Positions 26,756 to 34,734 of a stretch of DNA of 64,000 nucleotides are shown here, piece by piece. Source of the stretch: CAYUPI01 sp964446585 (lineage in GTDB: Bacteria > Verrucomicrobiota > Verrucomicrobiia > Limisphaerales > UBA8199); assembly GCA_964446585.1 (NCBI GenBank), contig CAYUPI010000007.1:1-64000 (forward strand). Reading direction: 5' to 3'. The notes below the pieces were generated by a model. The model was not told the DNA's origin, searched no databases, and was given only the letters and a program-made list of their open reading frames with translations. The position numbers and the translations under genes are program-made. How positions within the stretch are numbered: the first letter of the stretch is position 1; the number at the start of each line of letters is the position of its first letter.

Positions 26756-27217
26756 ATGCAAATCAAACAACCTCGGGAATACAAAGTGGTCTCCCTGCGC
26801 GAATGTCCTACCCCGGACACTTTGCGCTTGTGTGAAACACCGACGCATGCGGCCGAGTATTGGCGTCTGCACATTCAGACCGCGCTCCACTTCAACGCGG
26901 AGTGTGAATGTCTCGCAACGCTGATGCTAAACTCTCGCCGGCGAATCAAAGGACACCACTTCGTTTCCATCGGCACCTTGGATACAATCATCGTGCATCC
27001 CCGTGAGGTCTTCCGCGCAGCGGTCATCGCCGGCGCCGCCGCGATTGTGCTTATGCACAATCATCCCAGCGGCGATGCGACACCATCGGAAGCCGATATC
27101 CGAGTCACGCGCGATCTAGTTCGAGCCGGGCAGTTGTTGAAGATCGAAGTCTTGGATCACGTCATCGTTGGCCAGGGCCGGGACGTCTCGCTGCGCGAGC
27201 TTGGTTACCTCAGTTAA
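26756..27217 (+). CDS. RadC-like JAB/MPN domain protein
   Basis: A 153-residue protein of the RadC JAB family found on plasmids, phages and islands. The JAMM metal motif is intact: H101 and H103 in MHNHPSGDATPSEAD, with D114 and an upstream glutamate in AECECLATLML. It lacks the N-terminal helix-hairpin-helix of chromosomal RadC. The biochemical role of these short forms is unsettled. It follows the primase gene by 18 bp with an AAAGGAG ribosome-binding site, so it is in the same transcript. Confidence 0.9.
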   Translation: MQIKQPREYKVVSLRECPTPDTLRLCETPTHAAEYWRLHIQTALHFNAECECLATLMLNSRRRIKGHHFVSIGTLDTIIVHPREVFRAAVIAGAAAIVLMHNHPSGDATPSEADIRVTRDLVRAGQLLKIEVLDHVIVGQGRDVSLRELGYLS

Positions 27218-27234
27218 GCAATAGGAGGGGGCTC

Positions 27235-27417
27235 ATGAACAAGAACCAGGCCACCGTCCAATGGACACTGCCCAAATGGGCAGCAGCTCTCATTATTGAA
27301 ACCCTGAAGCTGGACTGCGAATCGTGCCGGTTTGATCCAGAGCTGCGCAAACAGCTTGCCGCAGCCTTGGATGCCATCTCGGAAGTCGATCCGCATCAGC
27401 CTCAGGAACCTCAATGA
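27235..27417 (+). CDS. small hypothetical protein
   Basis: A 60-residue protein preceded by a very strong AGGAGGGGG ribosome-binding site, 17 bp after the radC-like gene. The sequence (WTLPKWAAALIIETLKLDCES, then RKQLAAALDAI) is amphipathic and helical with two close cysteines. The family is unknown, but the operon position and ribosome-binding site make it a likely gene. Confidence 0.6.
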   Translation: MNKNQATVQWTLPKWAAALIIETLKLDCESCRFDPELRKQLAAALDAISEVDPHQPQEPQ

Positions 27418-27553
27418 GGTTCGGCTACTTGTCGTAGATTCGAACCTCTCACCCCAGTTCTGGCGCAGCGTGCCAGGCTGCCCGAAGGAACTCCACCGGG
27501 CCATACCGTGCGCTGCGCTTGAAAATCAGATCAACCATCAACCAGAAGAAGTT

Positions 27554-27778
27554 ATGCCACAGAACTCAAAACAGGTTCAGTTTCAAAAGGAAAAAGAAAC
27601 GAAAAACACGGTGAAATTCACGGAGGCCCAGAACCAAGGCGAACCGCCGATTATCGGCACGCTCTACGTCCAGAAATGGTTTGTCGGCAATGCCGCAAAC
27701 CTCACCGTCACCGTTGAGGTCCGGCAAGGTATCAGCGGTAGTCTCGAGAAGGAGCCGCTCAGCATGCTCGCGATGTAG
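27554..27778 (+). CDS. conserved small protein of the IGTLYVQK type
   Basis: A 74-residue protein with KEKETKNTVKFTEAQ and PPIIGTLYVQKWFVG, a pattern I associate from memory with small plasmid and island proteins in several phyla. The role is unknown; the C-terminal part (NLTVTVEV) looks like a beta hairpin. The frame is open further upstream, but the segment from this ATG matches the family. It lies in the same direction as its neighbours. Confidence 0.6.
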   Translation: MPQNSKQVQFQKEKETKNTVKFTEAQNQGEPPIIGTLYVQKWFVGNAANLTVTVEVRQGISGSLEKEPLSMLAM

Positions 27779-27987
27779 CTGCACGAACAATCCGCCGCTT
27801 AACAGGACCATCTGCGGACGGCATAAAGCCGCCGGTATTGGGTGGTCAACTCGCACCTGCCCTCCTTTCCGGACGGCAGAGGTTTTCTCCGCCAGACGCG
27901 GCGTTGGTTGCCGTTCGGAAACAGCGCCGCGTTTGTTTTGTTCACATCAACAAATTGAAAATCAAGCAATTAGGAAAGGAGATCTCT

Positions 27988-28497
27988 ATGGGCCAATATC
28001 ATTATTTGGTCAATCTCGACAAAAAACAGGTCATTCAACCCTGCCAAATCGGCAACGGCATGAAACTCCAGGAACAAATTGGCTGGGCATATTCGACCGC
28101 CACAGTGCTGGTCATGCTCCTGGCCGCAAGCAACAAACATGGTGGCCGCGGGTCAGGCGATTTCTACGTCAACCATCCGCTCGTCGGCTCGTGGGCCGGT
28201 GACCGCATTGCGTTCGTTGGCGACTATGCCGCCTCGACCGATCTGCCCGGTCTGGATGCGCCGCTTATCTACGAGCAATGCAAAGCGGCTTGCAGTGCAA
28301 CGACGAAAGGCGACCGACCGCCCGGATGGGAACAGTGGACCAATATCTCGCCCCAGGTGCGAGAGATGATGGCCGCCGAGTTCCATATCCAGTACACCGG
28401 CAAAGGATGGTTTGATATCGTTGAGCCACGAACCAAGAAAGTCTCGCCCAAGCTCTGCCCAGACATGGCTGAGATAAGGAGCGCGCTCCTGAATTAA
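27988..28497 (+). CDS. conserved hypothetical protein (MGQYHYLVNLDK type)
   Basis: A 169-residue protein starting MGQYHYLVNLDKKQ, with GNGMKLQEQIGWA and a GDRIAFVGDYA segment. I recall similar N-termini in plasmid-borne hypothetical proteins of varied bacteria, but no function is known. A GGAAAGGAG ribosome-binding site lies eight bases before the chosen ATG, which favours it over the longer frame from 27838. No membrane segment or catalytic motif is evident. Confidence 0.65.
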   Translation: MGQYHYLVNLDKKQVIQPCQIGNGMKLQEQIGWAYSTATVLVMLLAASNKHGGRGSGDFYVNHPLVGSWAGDRIAFVGDYAASTDLPGLDAPLIYEQCKAACSATTKGDRPPGWEQWTNISPQVREMMAAEFHIQYTGKGWFDIVEPRTKKVSPKLCPDMAEIRSALLN

Positions 28498-28588
28498 TCA
28501 GGCCAGCCCACTCCCTTCCAGGAACAGTCGAAACCCCGGAGAGGCCAGCTCCAAGCCGGCCGCTCCATTTTCAAGAAAGGACCAAACA

Positions 28589-29602
28589 ATGCAAAACAAC
28601 AACAATCATCTATTGGATGCTCTCACCCGTGAGGGCGTGTTAATCACCGTATCGGTCCGCTATTGGCGGGCAACCCGTAAGCTGAATCCCGAAGACCTCG
28701 GACTTGACCCCGAGAATGTGACTGAGCGCCTGATCAGCCTCGGGCACAAGAAGCTCTTGCCCAGGGAGGCCTTAGAACCATTTGCTCTGATTGAAAGCAG
28801 GGCTCATAGTCTCATCGAGGCCAGCACGTTTCCGTTTCTGAACGGATTGGGGCATTTCCTGCCCAACACGAAACTCGATCACGTCTCGTTGCGGTTGCGT
28901 AACCTTGAAACCGAGTTCGGCCGCGCCCAGCAGACATTCCTCAGCAAGTACGCGGAACTACGCGAGCAAGCGGCAAAGGAATGGTGTGAAGCAGCCAAAC
29001 GGTTGGTGGCGGACCCTGAGCGACTCGTCGCGACCATTGAGGCGTCGTTTCCAAATCCAGCCATGATGGAGAAATCCTTCGCCTTCGAGGTGCAGTTGTT
29101 TCAGGTTCGCGCACCGGAAGGGCTGGAGCTGGCGATGGTCAGTCAGGGTGAGCAGGAGCACATCATCAACGCCCGGCAGAAAGCGGCATCAGAAGCTTCA
29201 GCGCAGATCCGAATGGGCGCTGAAAAGTTCGTTGCGGACTGTGTGGCATCGCTGCGCAACCAAACCGCCGAACTCTGTGAGGAAATGCTCGAAAGTATTC
29301 AAACCGGCAAGACCGGAGTGCATCAACGCACACTCAACCGCCTAATCCGGTTCGTGGACGAATTCAAGCAATTGAACTTTGCCGGCGATGCGGAAATGGA
29401 GGCACAGTTGCAACGGGTCCGCCAGGAATTACTTCTGCGCTCCGCGGAGGAGTACCGGGACGACAACGCTGCACGGGCGCGGTTGCAACAAGGCTTGCAA
29501 GGCTTGGCGAAGACCGCTCGCGAACTGGCTCAGCAGGACAACCGTGAGCTAGTCGAGCGCTTTGGGCAGATGGGCCAGAGGCGGTTCCACCTGGCGGCAT
29601 GA
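28589..29602 (+). CDS. DUF3150-type protein
   Basis: A 337-residue soluble, mostly helical protein. The opening (GVLITVSVRYWRATRKLNPEDLGL) and SLGHKKLLPREALEPFALIE match the DUF3150 family of plasmid, phage and island proteins as I remember it. Function is unknown; the long helical second half (about 90-330) has coiled-coil character. An AAGAAAGGA ribosome-binding site precedes the ATG. It is followed after about 10 bp by a small gene in the same direction. Confidence 0.75.
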   Translation: MQNNNNHLLDALTREGVLITVSVRYWRATRKLNPEDLGLDPENVTERLISLGHKKLLPREALEPFALIESRAHSLIEASTFPFLNGLGHFLPNTKLDHVSLRLRNLETEFGRAQQTFLSKYAELREQAAKEWCEAAKRLVADPERLVATIEASFPNPAMMEKSFAFEVQLFQVRAPEGLELAMVSQGEQEHIINARQKAASEASAQIRMGAEKFVADCVASLRNQTAELCEEMLESIQTGKTGVHQRTLNRLIRFVDEFKQLNFAGDAEMEAQLQRVRQELLLRSAEEYRDDNAARARLQQGLQGLAKTARELAQQDNRELVERFGQMGQRRFHLAA

Positions 29603-29612
29603 AGGAGCGCTT

Positions 29613-29792
29613 ATGGCCAGCATGCTTAATAAGCGTCAGGTAAGGCTGTTCACGTTGACGCAGGCTCAACAGCGGGCACACAAGTTCACGCGAGTCGGCA
29701 GCGATTTCTATGTGAAATGCGAAGCCACTCTGCGCGAGTTCATTCGCAACTACATCCATCGGCTGCCTTCCAAGGGCAAGACGATTCTGTAA
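29613..29792 (+). CDS. small basic hypothetical protein
   Basis: A 59-residue basic protein (MASMLNKRQVRLFTLTQAQQ, then FYVKCEATLREFIRNYIHRL), starting 10 bp after the DUF3150 gene with GAAGGAG upstream. It is directly followed by an intrinsic-terminator-like hairpin, so it closes a transcript. The family is not recognised. Confidence 0.55.
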   Translation: MASMLNKRQVRLFTLTQAQQRAHKFTRVGSDFYVKCEATLREFIRNYIHRLPSKGKTIL

Positions 29793-29800
29793 TCACACAG

Positions 29801-29840
29801 GAACCGGCTCGCTGTTCCCAGTCGGGCCGGTTCATTTCTC
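29801..29840 (+). terminator. terminator-like hairpin
   Basis: GAACCGGC (29801-29808) pairs with GCCGGTTC (29826-29833) across a 17-base loop and is followed by ATTTCTC. It begins nine bases after the stop of the preceding small gene. Confidence 0.6.
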
Positions 29841-29901
29841 AACCTCAAACCACCCACCACCCAAAAACCCAGCGGCGGTGGGTCAACACTGTAATCAACG
29901 C

Positions 29902-30279
29902 ATGAGTCACTTCACTACCATACAAACACAAATCAAAGACATTGAAGCGCTGCGGGAGGCGTGTGCCGAATTGGGCTTCGAGCTTCTGCGCGATGCACAG
30001 GCTCGTGGCTATGGAGGCGGCAGCCAACGCGGCGAATTCGTTATCCGATTGAAAGGTCCGTACGATGTGGCCCTCAACCGCCAGAGCGACGGCACCTACG
30101 GCCTGAGCACAGACTGGTGGGATGGACACGTAGAAAAGGAGGTCGGCAGCAATTATGGCCGGCTGATCCAACTTTACGCAGTCCATAAGTCGGCACGCGA
30201 AGCACAGAAGCGCGGGCTGAGCGTTCAGCGCACGTTGCGCAGCGACGGTTCGATCAAACTGACGATTGGAGGGATGTAA
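29902..30279 (+). CDS. DUF1257 (Ycf35-like) protein
   Basis: A 125-residue protein starting MSHFTTIQTQIKDIEALREACAELGFEL, the hallmark of DUF1257, known as Ycf35 in cyanobacteria and algal plastids. The cellular function is unestablished. I use the ATG at 29902 because MSHF is the family start; the frame is open 8 codons further up. It overlaps nothing and is followed one base later by the DUF2997 gene, the standard partner in cyanobacteria. The Ycf46-like ATPase is encoded 1.4 kb downstream, so the plastid-type trio is present on this element. Confidence 0.85.
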   Translation: MSHFTTIQTQIKDIEALREACAELGFELLRDAQARGYGGGSQRGEFVIRLKGPYDVALNRQSDGTYGLSTDWWDGHVEKEVGSNYGRLIQLYAVHKSAREAQKRGLSVQRTLRSDGSIKLTIGGM

Positions 30280-30280
30280 G

Positions 30281-30472
30281 ATGAAAACCGTTGAAATCAT
30301 CGTCAATTCGTCAGGTCAACTTACCATCAATGCTGCAGGGTTTAACGGCACCGATTGCGAAAAGGCGACCGCATTTCTGGAGGAGGCGTTGGGCAAGCTC
30401 ACGGTCAAGCAACGCAAGCCGGAGTGGTACCAGCGCAATCGGCGAACCAATCCACAAAAGGTCGGCGCATGA
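30281..30472 (+). CDS. DUF2997 protein
   Basis: A 63-residue protein (MKTVEIIVNSSGQLTINAAGF, ATAFLEEALGKLT) matching DUF2997, small proteins usually encoded right next to DUF1257. The pairing and the one-base gap to the upstream stop (GGATGTAAGATG) suggest a functional partner and translational coupling. Biochemical role unknown. The frame could extend five codons upstream, but this ATG follows the GGAGGG ribosome-binding site at the end of the DUF1257 gene. Confidence 0.8.
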   Translation: MKTVEIIVNSSGQLTINAAGFNGTDCEKATAFLEEALGKLTVKQRKPEWYQRNRRTNPQKVGA

Positions 30473-30519
30473 AAGTGGGATAACGTCGATAGCCCATAAC
30501 CAGAAAGGAGCAATTACCT

Positions 30520-31335
30520 ATGGGATTAACCATTCATTATTCGCTCAGCGCCAAGGGCGACGAGGCCCAGGCGCGGCGCATCATTCAAGCATTACACCAA
30601 ACAGCGCAGCTCTTGCCGTTCGAAGAGCTAGGTCAGATCGTAAAAGTTTCTGGTCAGCAGTGTGACTTCAAGAAACGTCCGCAGAACGACTCATTGCGCT
30701 GGTTGTTCATTCAGGCTGTTGGCAGCGTCGAGTTCCATCCACAAGTTCGGCAGAAAGAAACTTCGACGTGGTTCGATGTCCCACCATCGACGCTGATTGC
30801 CTTCGAGACCTGGCCAGGTGAGGGCTGCGAGTCAGCTAACTTCGGCCTCTGCCGTTATCCGCCAGTCATCGAGACGGGCTATGGTCTGCTCAAGACCGGA
30901 CTGGCAGGCTGGCGTTGGAGTTCCTTCTGCAAGACTCAATACGCCAGCAATCCGAACTGCGGCGGGGCTGCTCACTTCCTGAAATGTCACTTGTCAGTCA
31001 TCGCCATGCTTGACCGGGCCAAACAGCTCGGGTGCTTGGACGGTGTAAGTGATGAAGGGCATTTCTGGGAGAAGCGCGACCTCTCGGCGCTGTTGCGGGA
31101 AATCGGTTCATGGAATGAGCTCCTTGCCGCCTTCGGCGGAAAGCTCAAAGACTTCCTGGCCGATAACCCGGTTGTGCTCCAATCAACGATTGCGCATTAC
31201 CCGAACTTCGAGCAATTGGAAGCTGCCGGTCAGAGCCGATTGTCCCCTGAACTCCAGCAGCTCTTCGCGCTCATTGGACGGGTCCAGGTGAGCCAGCAGC
31301 AAGGCTCAGAGGTTTCCCCTACGCAAGCACCATAA
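30520..31335 (+). CDS. conserved hypothetical protein (MGLTIHYSL type)
   Basis: A 271-residue soluble protein beginning MGLTIHYSLSAKGDEAQARR, an N-terminus I have seen in hypothetical proteins accompanying DUF1257/DUF2997 and AAA genes on plasmids and islands. It contains several cysteines and aromatic residues in the middle (GWRWSSFCKTQYASNPNCGG) but no motif assigning a reaction. A good AGAAAGGAG ribosome-binding site precedes the ATG, and the next gene begins four bases after the stop. Confidence 0.7.
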   Translation: MGLTIHYSLSAKGDEAQARRIIQALHQTAQLLPFEELGQIVKVSGQQCDFKKRPQNDSLRWLFIQAVGSVEFHPQVRQKETSTWFDVPPSTLIAFETWPGEGCESANFGLCRYPPVIETGYGLLKTGLAGWRWSSFCKTQYASNPNCGGAAHFLKCHLSVIAMLDRAKQLGCLDGVSDEGHFWEKRDLSALLREIGSWNELLAAFGGKLKDFLADNPVVLQSTIAHYPNFEQLEAAGQSRLSPELQQLFALIGRVQVSQQQGSEVSPTQAP

Positions 31336-31339
31336 GCCT

Positions 31340-31585
31340 ATGGACCCCATCATCATCACCATCGCACCGAACGGCACGGCCCGGTGTCTCTGGACCGAGA
31401 CTCTGCCTTTGCAGGAACTCGGTCGGTTGGACGTTCAGCGCGCTTATTCGGTCGAGTTCGACAACGCGGCTCAGGCCTGGCGGGTCTTTGACGCAATGGG
31501 CGACTGTCTCTATTGCTCGCCCTCGCGCCAAACTTGCCTGGTCTGGGAGGCCAAACACGTAAATTGGCTGCTGGAAAACCCCTGA
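31340..31585 (+). CDS. small conserved hypothetical protein
   Basis: An 81-residue protein that follows the previous gene by four bases. It has predicted beta-rich character (IIITIAPNGTARCLWTETLPL, RAYSVEFDNAAQAWRVFD) and ends VWEAKHVNWLLENP. The function is unknown; position suggests part of the DUF1257 module. A terminator-like hairpin stands 20 bp downstream. Confidence 0.65.
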   Translation: MDPIIITIAPNGTARCLWTETLPLQELGRLDVQRAYSVEFDNAAQAWRVFDAMGDCLYCSPSRQTCLVWEAKHVNWLLENP

Positions 31586-31605
31586 CTATCACACCGAAAA
31601 ACATA

Positions 31606-31640
31606 AACCCACTTGGCTGTAGCTAGGCGGGTTCTTTCTC
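31606..31640 (+). terminator. terminator-like hairpin
   Basis: AACCC (31606-31610) and GGGTT (31629-31633) enclose TGGCT/AGCTA inner pairing and are followed by CTTTCTCT. It separates the small gene above from the AAA ATPase gene. Confidence 0.5.
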
Positions 31641-31667
31641 TAACCACAAAACAAAAGTAAAAACCTC

Positions 31668-33164
31668 ATGAATACTCAAATTACAAACTACATTCGAGCC
31701 GGTTACCCGGGCATTTACCTTGCCTCGTGTGAAGAGGCGCGGATCGAAGCGGAATTGAAATCAATCGCCGCCTCCTTGGATCATAAGTTGTATGCCTGGT
31801 CGGTTACCGAGGGCCTGGTCAATACCGTAGATGGAAACCTGTTACAGGCCCAAGACCCCATCCAAATGATGGAGGCACTCGATGACCTGCCGGAGAACAC
31901 CCTGATTCTCCTCAAGGACTTTCACCAGTTCATTGAGGATGGAAATCCAGTTCTGGTACGAAAAGTCAAGGAAAGCCTCCGCACCGCAAAGACAAAAGGA
32001 AAGACCCTCCTCATCGTCGGGTGCCGGCTCGCCCTGCCCCCGGAATTGGAACGGGAATTCGTCGTGGTCCAGTTTGCGCTTCCAGATAAGGAGCAACTTG
32101 GCATCGTCCTCGATAACATCGCCATATCGGCGAAGCTCCAGAAACCCGAGGGGGACGAGCGCGAACTGTTGCTGGGCGGGGCTTCCGGGTTGACCTCCAT
32201 CGAAGCCGAAAACGCATTTGCGTTGTCGGTTGTCGAAACCAGGAAACTCACGGCCGGAATTGTCGCGCGTGAAAAGGCCAACGAAGTGAAGAAGAGCGGT
32301 TTGTTGGAAATCTGTCCTTGGCCAGCAACGCTCGATGATATCGGCGGCCTCGATTGCCTGAAATCCTGGCTAAGTCAACGGCGCGATGCCTTTGGTAAGG
32401 AGGCCAGAGCCTATCGGCTACCCGCCCCCAAGGGCCTGCTGATCGTCGGTATTCCAGGCACAGGCAAATCCCTCACAGCCAAAGCCACCGCAAGTGTGTT
32501 CAGCCGTCCGTTGCTCAAGCTGGATGCTGGCCGGCTGTTCGCCGGCCTGGTTGGGCAGAGCGAGAGCAATCTCCGCTCGGTTATCGCCAGCGTGGAGGCA
32601 ATCGCACCCTGTGTGCTCTGGATTGACGAGCTTGAGAAAGCGTTCAGCGGTTCTCGCGGTTCCGGCGCATCGGACGGTGGAACAGCCAGCCGCGTTCTCG
32701 GAACATTCCTCTCCTGGTTGCAAGATCGGCAGGCGCCCGTGTTCGTGGTCGCCACCGCCAACGACGTCACCCAATTGCCGCCCGAGCTGGTGCGAAAGGG
32801 CAGATTCGATGAGCTGTTCTTCGTCGATTTGCCGAATGAGCAGGAGCGGGAAGCCATTTGGCGAATTCAAATCGCCAAATTCGGTCGCCAACACGACAAG
32901 TTCGATACCGCCCAACTCGCCCGCGTAACCGGAGGACTGACCGGCTCGGAAATCGAGCAGTTATTCATCGATGCGCTGCATGAGGCGTTTAGCCGCCGCG
33001 CGGAGCCGGATGATCTGTCAATCGCGATGTTGCTCAACGAGCTTGTCCCCTTGAGCAAGCTCATGAGCGAGCAACTCTCTGCGTTGCGACAATGGGCCAA
33101 GGGGCGCGCTCGTCGTGCCACATCTGCGGAGCCTGAACGACAAGGACGAAAAATCGCGGCATAA
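31668..33164 (+). CDS. AAA+ ATPase, Ycf46-like
   Basis: A 498-residue ATPase. Residues 1-210 form an N-terminal domain typical of Ycf46 proteins (opening NYIRAGYPGIYLASCEEAR, with a degenerate P-loop fold and ALPDKEQLGIVL). The active AAA+ module has Walker A GIPGTGKS (261-268), Walker B VLWIDELEKAF (316-326) and the arginine-finger region of the second region of homology (ELVRKGRFDELFFVDLP). Ycf46 is encoded in cyanobacteria and some algal plastids; its substrate is unknown. On this element it lies downstream of DUF1257 and DUF2997 genes, suggesting a joint module. Confidence 0.92.
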   Translation: MNTQITNYIRAGYPGIYLASCEEARIEAELKSIAASLDHKLYAWSVTEGLVNTVDGNLLQAQDPIQMMEALDDLPENTLILLKDFHQFIEDGNPVLVRKVKESLRTAKTKGKTLLIVGCRLALPPELEREFVVVQFALPDKEQLGIVLDNIAISAKLQKPEGDERELLLGGASGLTSIEAENAFALSVVETRKLTAGIVAREKANEVKKSGLLEICPWPATLDDIGGLDCLKSWLSQRRDAFGKEARAYRLPAPKGLLIVGIPGTGKSLTAKATASVFSRPLLKLDAGRLFAGLVGQSESNLRSVIASVEAIAPCVLWIDELEKAFSGSRGSGASDGGTASRVLGTFLSWLQDRQAPVFVVATANDVTQLPPELVRKGRFDELFFVDLPNEQEREAIWRIQIAKFGRQHDKFDTAQLARVTGGLTGSEIEQLFIDALHEAFSRRAEPDDLSIAMLLNELVPLSKLMSEQLSALRQWAKGRARRATSAEPERQGRKIAA

Positions 33165-33541
33165 ATGAGGGGGAGCCTGCACGAAGCGGGCTCTGCCCCC
33201 GTCGACCCCTGCAGCCCGGTGGCAAGCGAGGAAGGTGGGCGGCATCTTCAGGTGCAAGGCGACCGCTGGTTTCCGCAAGGCGGCTTGGCACCGCGAATGA
33301 CGTCTGAGTTTGATCCTGATATATTCACTCTCGCCTTAAAAGGGGCAGTCTTGCGAAACATACTCCTCGCAGGTCCTCAAGTTCTGGGATGGCGAGATCA
33401 TAATCATAAAACCGGCCACTGGAGGTTGAACGGAAATTCCCGGCTTCCAAAAGCTGACATTGTTGCAAAATCCATTTGTCCAACTCACAAAGTATCGACG
33501 CAATCTAACCGGACCCTTGATGCTCACATTTGTCAGGTATG
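33165..33541. other. stretch without a convincing gene
   Basis: A 377-bp region between the AAA ATPase and the gene remnant. One plus-strand frame (33165-33569) begins right at the ATPase stop, but its sequence looks like chance translation and it runs into the remnant on the other strand. Nothing else recognised. Confidence 0.4.
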
Positions 33542-34029
33542 TCATCTCTGGTACACTGGCAAGAGTTGATAAGGCGGCGTCAGTGCGAGCACGGCCAAAC
33601 TACTGCTATAGAGGTTTCCAAAAAGCGCATCGCCCCCTTCTCCTTCAGGCGGCCATGAGCCATCGGTCGCCTGTCCGCGCAAAAGTGCTTCGGCTAAGGG
33701 AGGAAAGAACTGCTCCCAATACCTACCCCCCAATTGAGCCATGGCCTGGCTGCAGTAGTAGGCACTGTAGAAAAAGCGCTCCTTCTTCCAGAGTGATTCG
33801 CCGAATTTTTTGAACGGATGGTTCAGCAACCAATCACCGGCGGCTAACGCCATTGGGTCTTATGCTCTCCACCCAGGGACAATGCAAGAATTCCAGGAGG
33901 AACCATTCCCCGGGTCGACCCTACGTCTCTTCCGCCTTCCAGTTTATAGTTGAAGAAACCGCTGCTCGGGTCCCAAAGCCTGACAAGATAGTCATTGGCA
34001 AGGGCCAAATCCACATAACCTTCTGCTAC
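33542..34029 (-). pseudogene. remnant of an alpha/alpha-toroid (prenyltransferase/squalene-cyclase-like) protein gene
   Basis: Minus-strand codons read DYLVRLWDPSSGFFNYKLEGG in one frame and, after a shift near 33853, MALAAGDWLLNHPFKKFG and RFFYSAYYCSQAMAQLGGRYW in another. Read together they resemble the C-terminal toroid repeats of the terpenoid cyclase/prenyltransferase fold common in Verrucomicrobia exported proteins. The 5' part is missing behind a stop at 34030. Frameshift plus truncation indicate a decayed gene, probably broken by insertion or deletion at the edge of the element. The intact 3' piece alone would encode 103 residues. Confidence 0.6.
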
Positions 34030-34104
34030 TTACCTCCTTGTATAGAACTGGCAAAAAGGTGGCGGAAGGGAGTCTTTGTGCGCCCATTTTCCCACCTCTA
34101 GGTT

Positions 34105-34320
34105 TTGGCCATAAGACCCGATTCGCCACCCTGGGGAGGCAGTCCACTACCGCTTGCGGAGTCTCTCATGGACTATCGAAGGCGGTCAAGCCTTACCCAG
34201 GAAGCTTTTGCCAAGCAAATTGGTGCCAGCATCGAAAGCGTCAAAAACTGGGAATCGGGCCGCACAGTACCTGTAAGGCAATTTTGGCCCGCCATCCGCT
34301 CAGTCCTCGCGACGCTTTGA
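34105..34320 (+). CDS. short Xre-type helix-turn-helix protein, possibly truncated
   Basis: The C-terminal part is a clear HTH: DYRRRSSLTQEAFAKQIGAS followed by VKNWESGRTVPVRQFWPAI. This wording is common in small HTH proteins of Verrucomicrobia and Planctomycetes. The start is uncertain: TTG at 34105 gives 71 residues, ATG at 34168 gives 50, cutting the first helix of the domain. It may be a remnant. It sits about 120 bp before the tRNA-derived attachment site and could once have been a regulator of the element or of a neighbouring gene. Confidence 0.5.
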   Translation: MAIRPDSPPWGGSPLPLAESLMDYRRRSSLTQEAFAKQIGASIESVKNWESGRTVPVRQFWPAIRSVLATL

Positions 34321-34370
34321 CCCATACATGAATGGCAAGGTCAGTTACGGCTGAAGCAAATCCTTTGAAA

Positions 34371-34498
34371 CAACGAAGTGTCATTCGTTGCCTTTTCATT
34401 CGTGCCCGGACAAACACACACTAAAACCTCGATTTCGTGAAGCTTATTTGAAAGCTCGCTTCACCGAAATGAGGGTTCGATTCCCTTCACCCGCTCCA
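34371..34498 (+). other. probable attachment site: 3' end of tRNA-Gly with flanking repeats
   Basis: GAGGGTTCGATTCCC followed by TTCACCCGCTCCA (34471-34498) is the T arm, acceptor strand, U73 and CCA of a bacterial tRNA-Gly, but no D arm, anticodon arm or 5' acceptor strand precedes it. Such a 3' fragment is the usual scar of tyrosine-recombinase integration into a tRNA gene. Just upstream are small repeats: CAACGAA...TTCGTTG (34371-34390), TCATTCGT twice (34381 and 34396), and TTTCGTGAAGC...GCTTCACCGAAA (34433-34469), which may be recombinase arm or core sites. The intact tRNA-Gly expected at the other end was not found in the window. Confidence 0.65.
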
Positions 34499-34734
34499 AC
34501 TTCAAAATTTCCCTTGTAAAATCAACTCGCCAGGAAGCGCGCCCAGATTTCACGATGCAAAGTGGGAATAAAAGTCAGAATAAGCGCTCGCAAATTCAAT
34601 TTGAGCAACAGCGAAGCCCAAGCATGCCAACAATTGGCCCAACCCTATTCGCGCGGCACAGTGAGAATGGCTGAGGGCGGCGAACTGCACTTTCAAGGTC
34701 GCTGAGAACTGAGCCGACATGTCGGGCCCAGGGC

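Noticed and set aside
33165..33569. 134-residue frame starting at the AAA ATPase stop
   Set aside because: No family resemblance and it runs into the antisense of a recognisable gene remnant; kept only as an unassigned stretch.
34437..34498. A complete tRNA or tmRNA at this spot
   Set aside because: Only the T arm and 3' acceptor strand are present; no 5' acceptor partner GCGGGTG or anticodon arm lies upstream, and U73 does not fit tmRNA.
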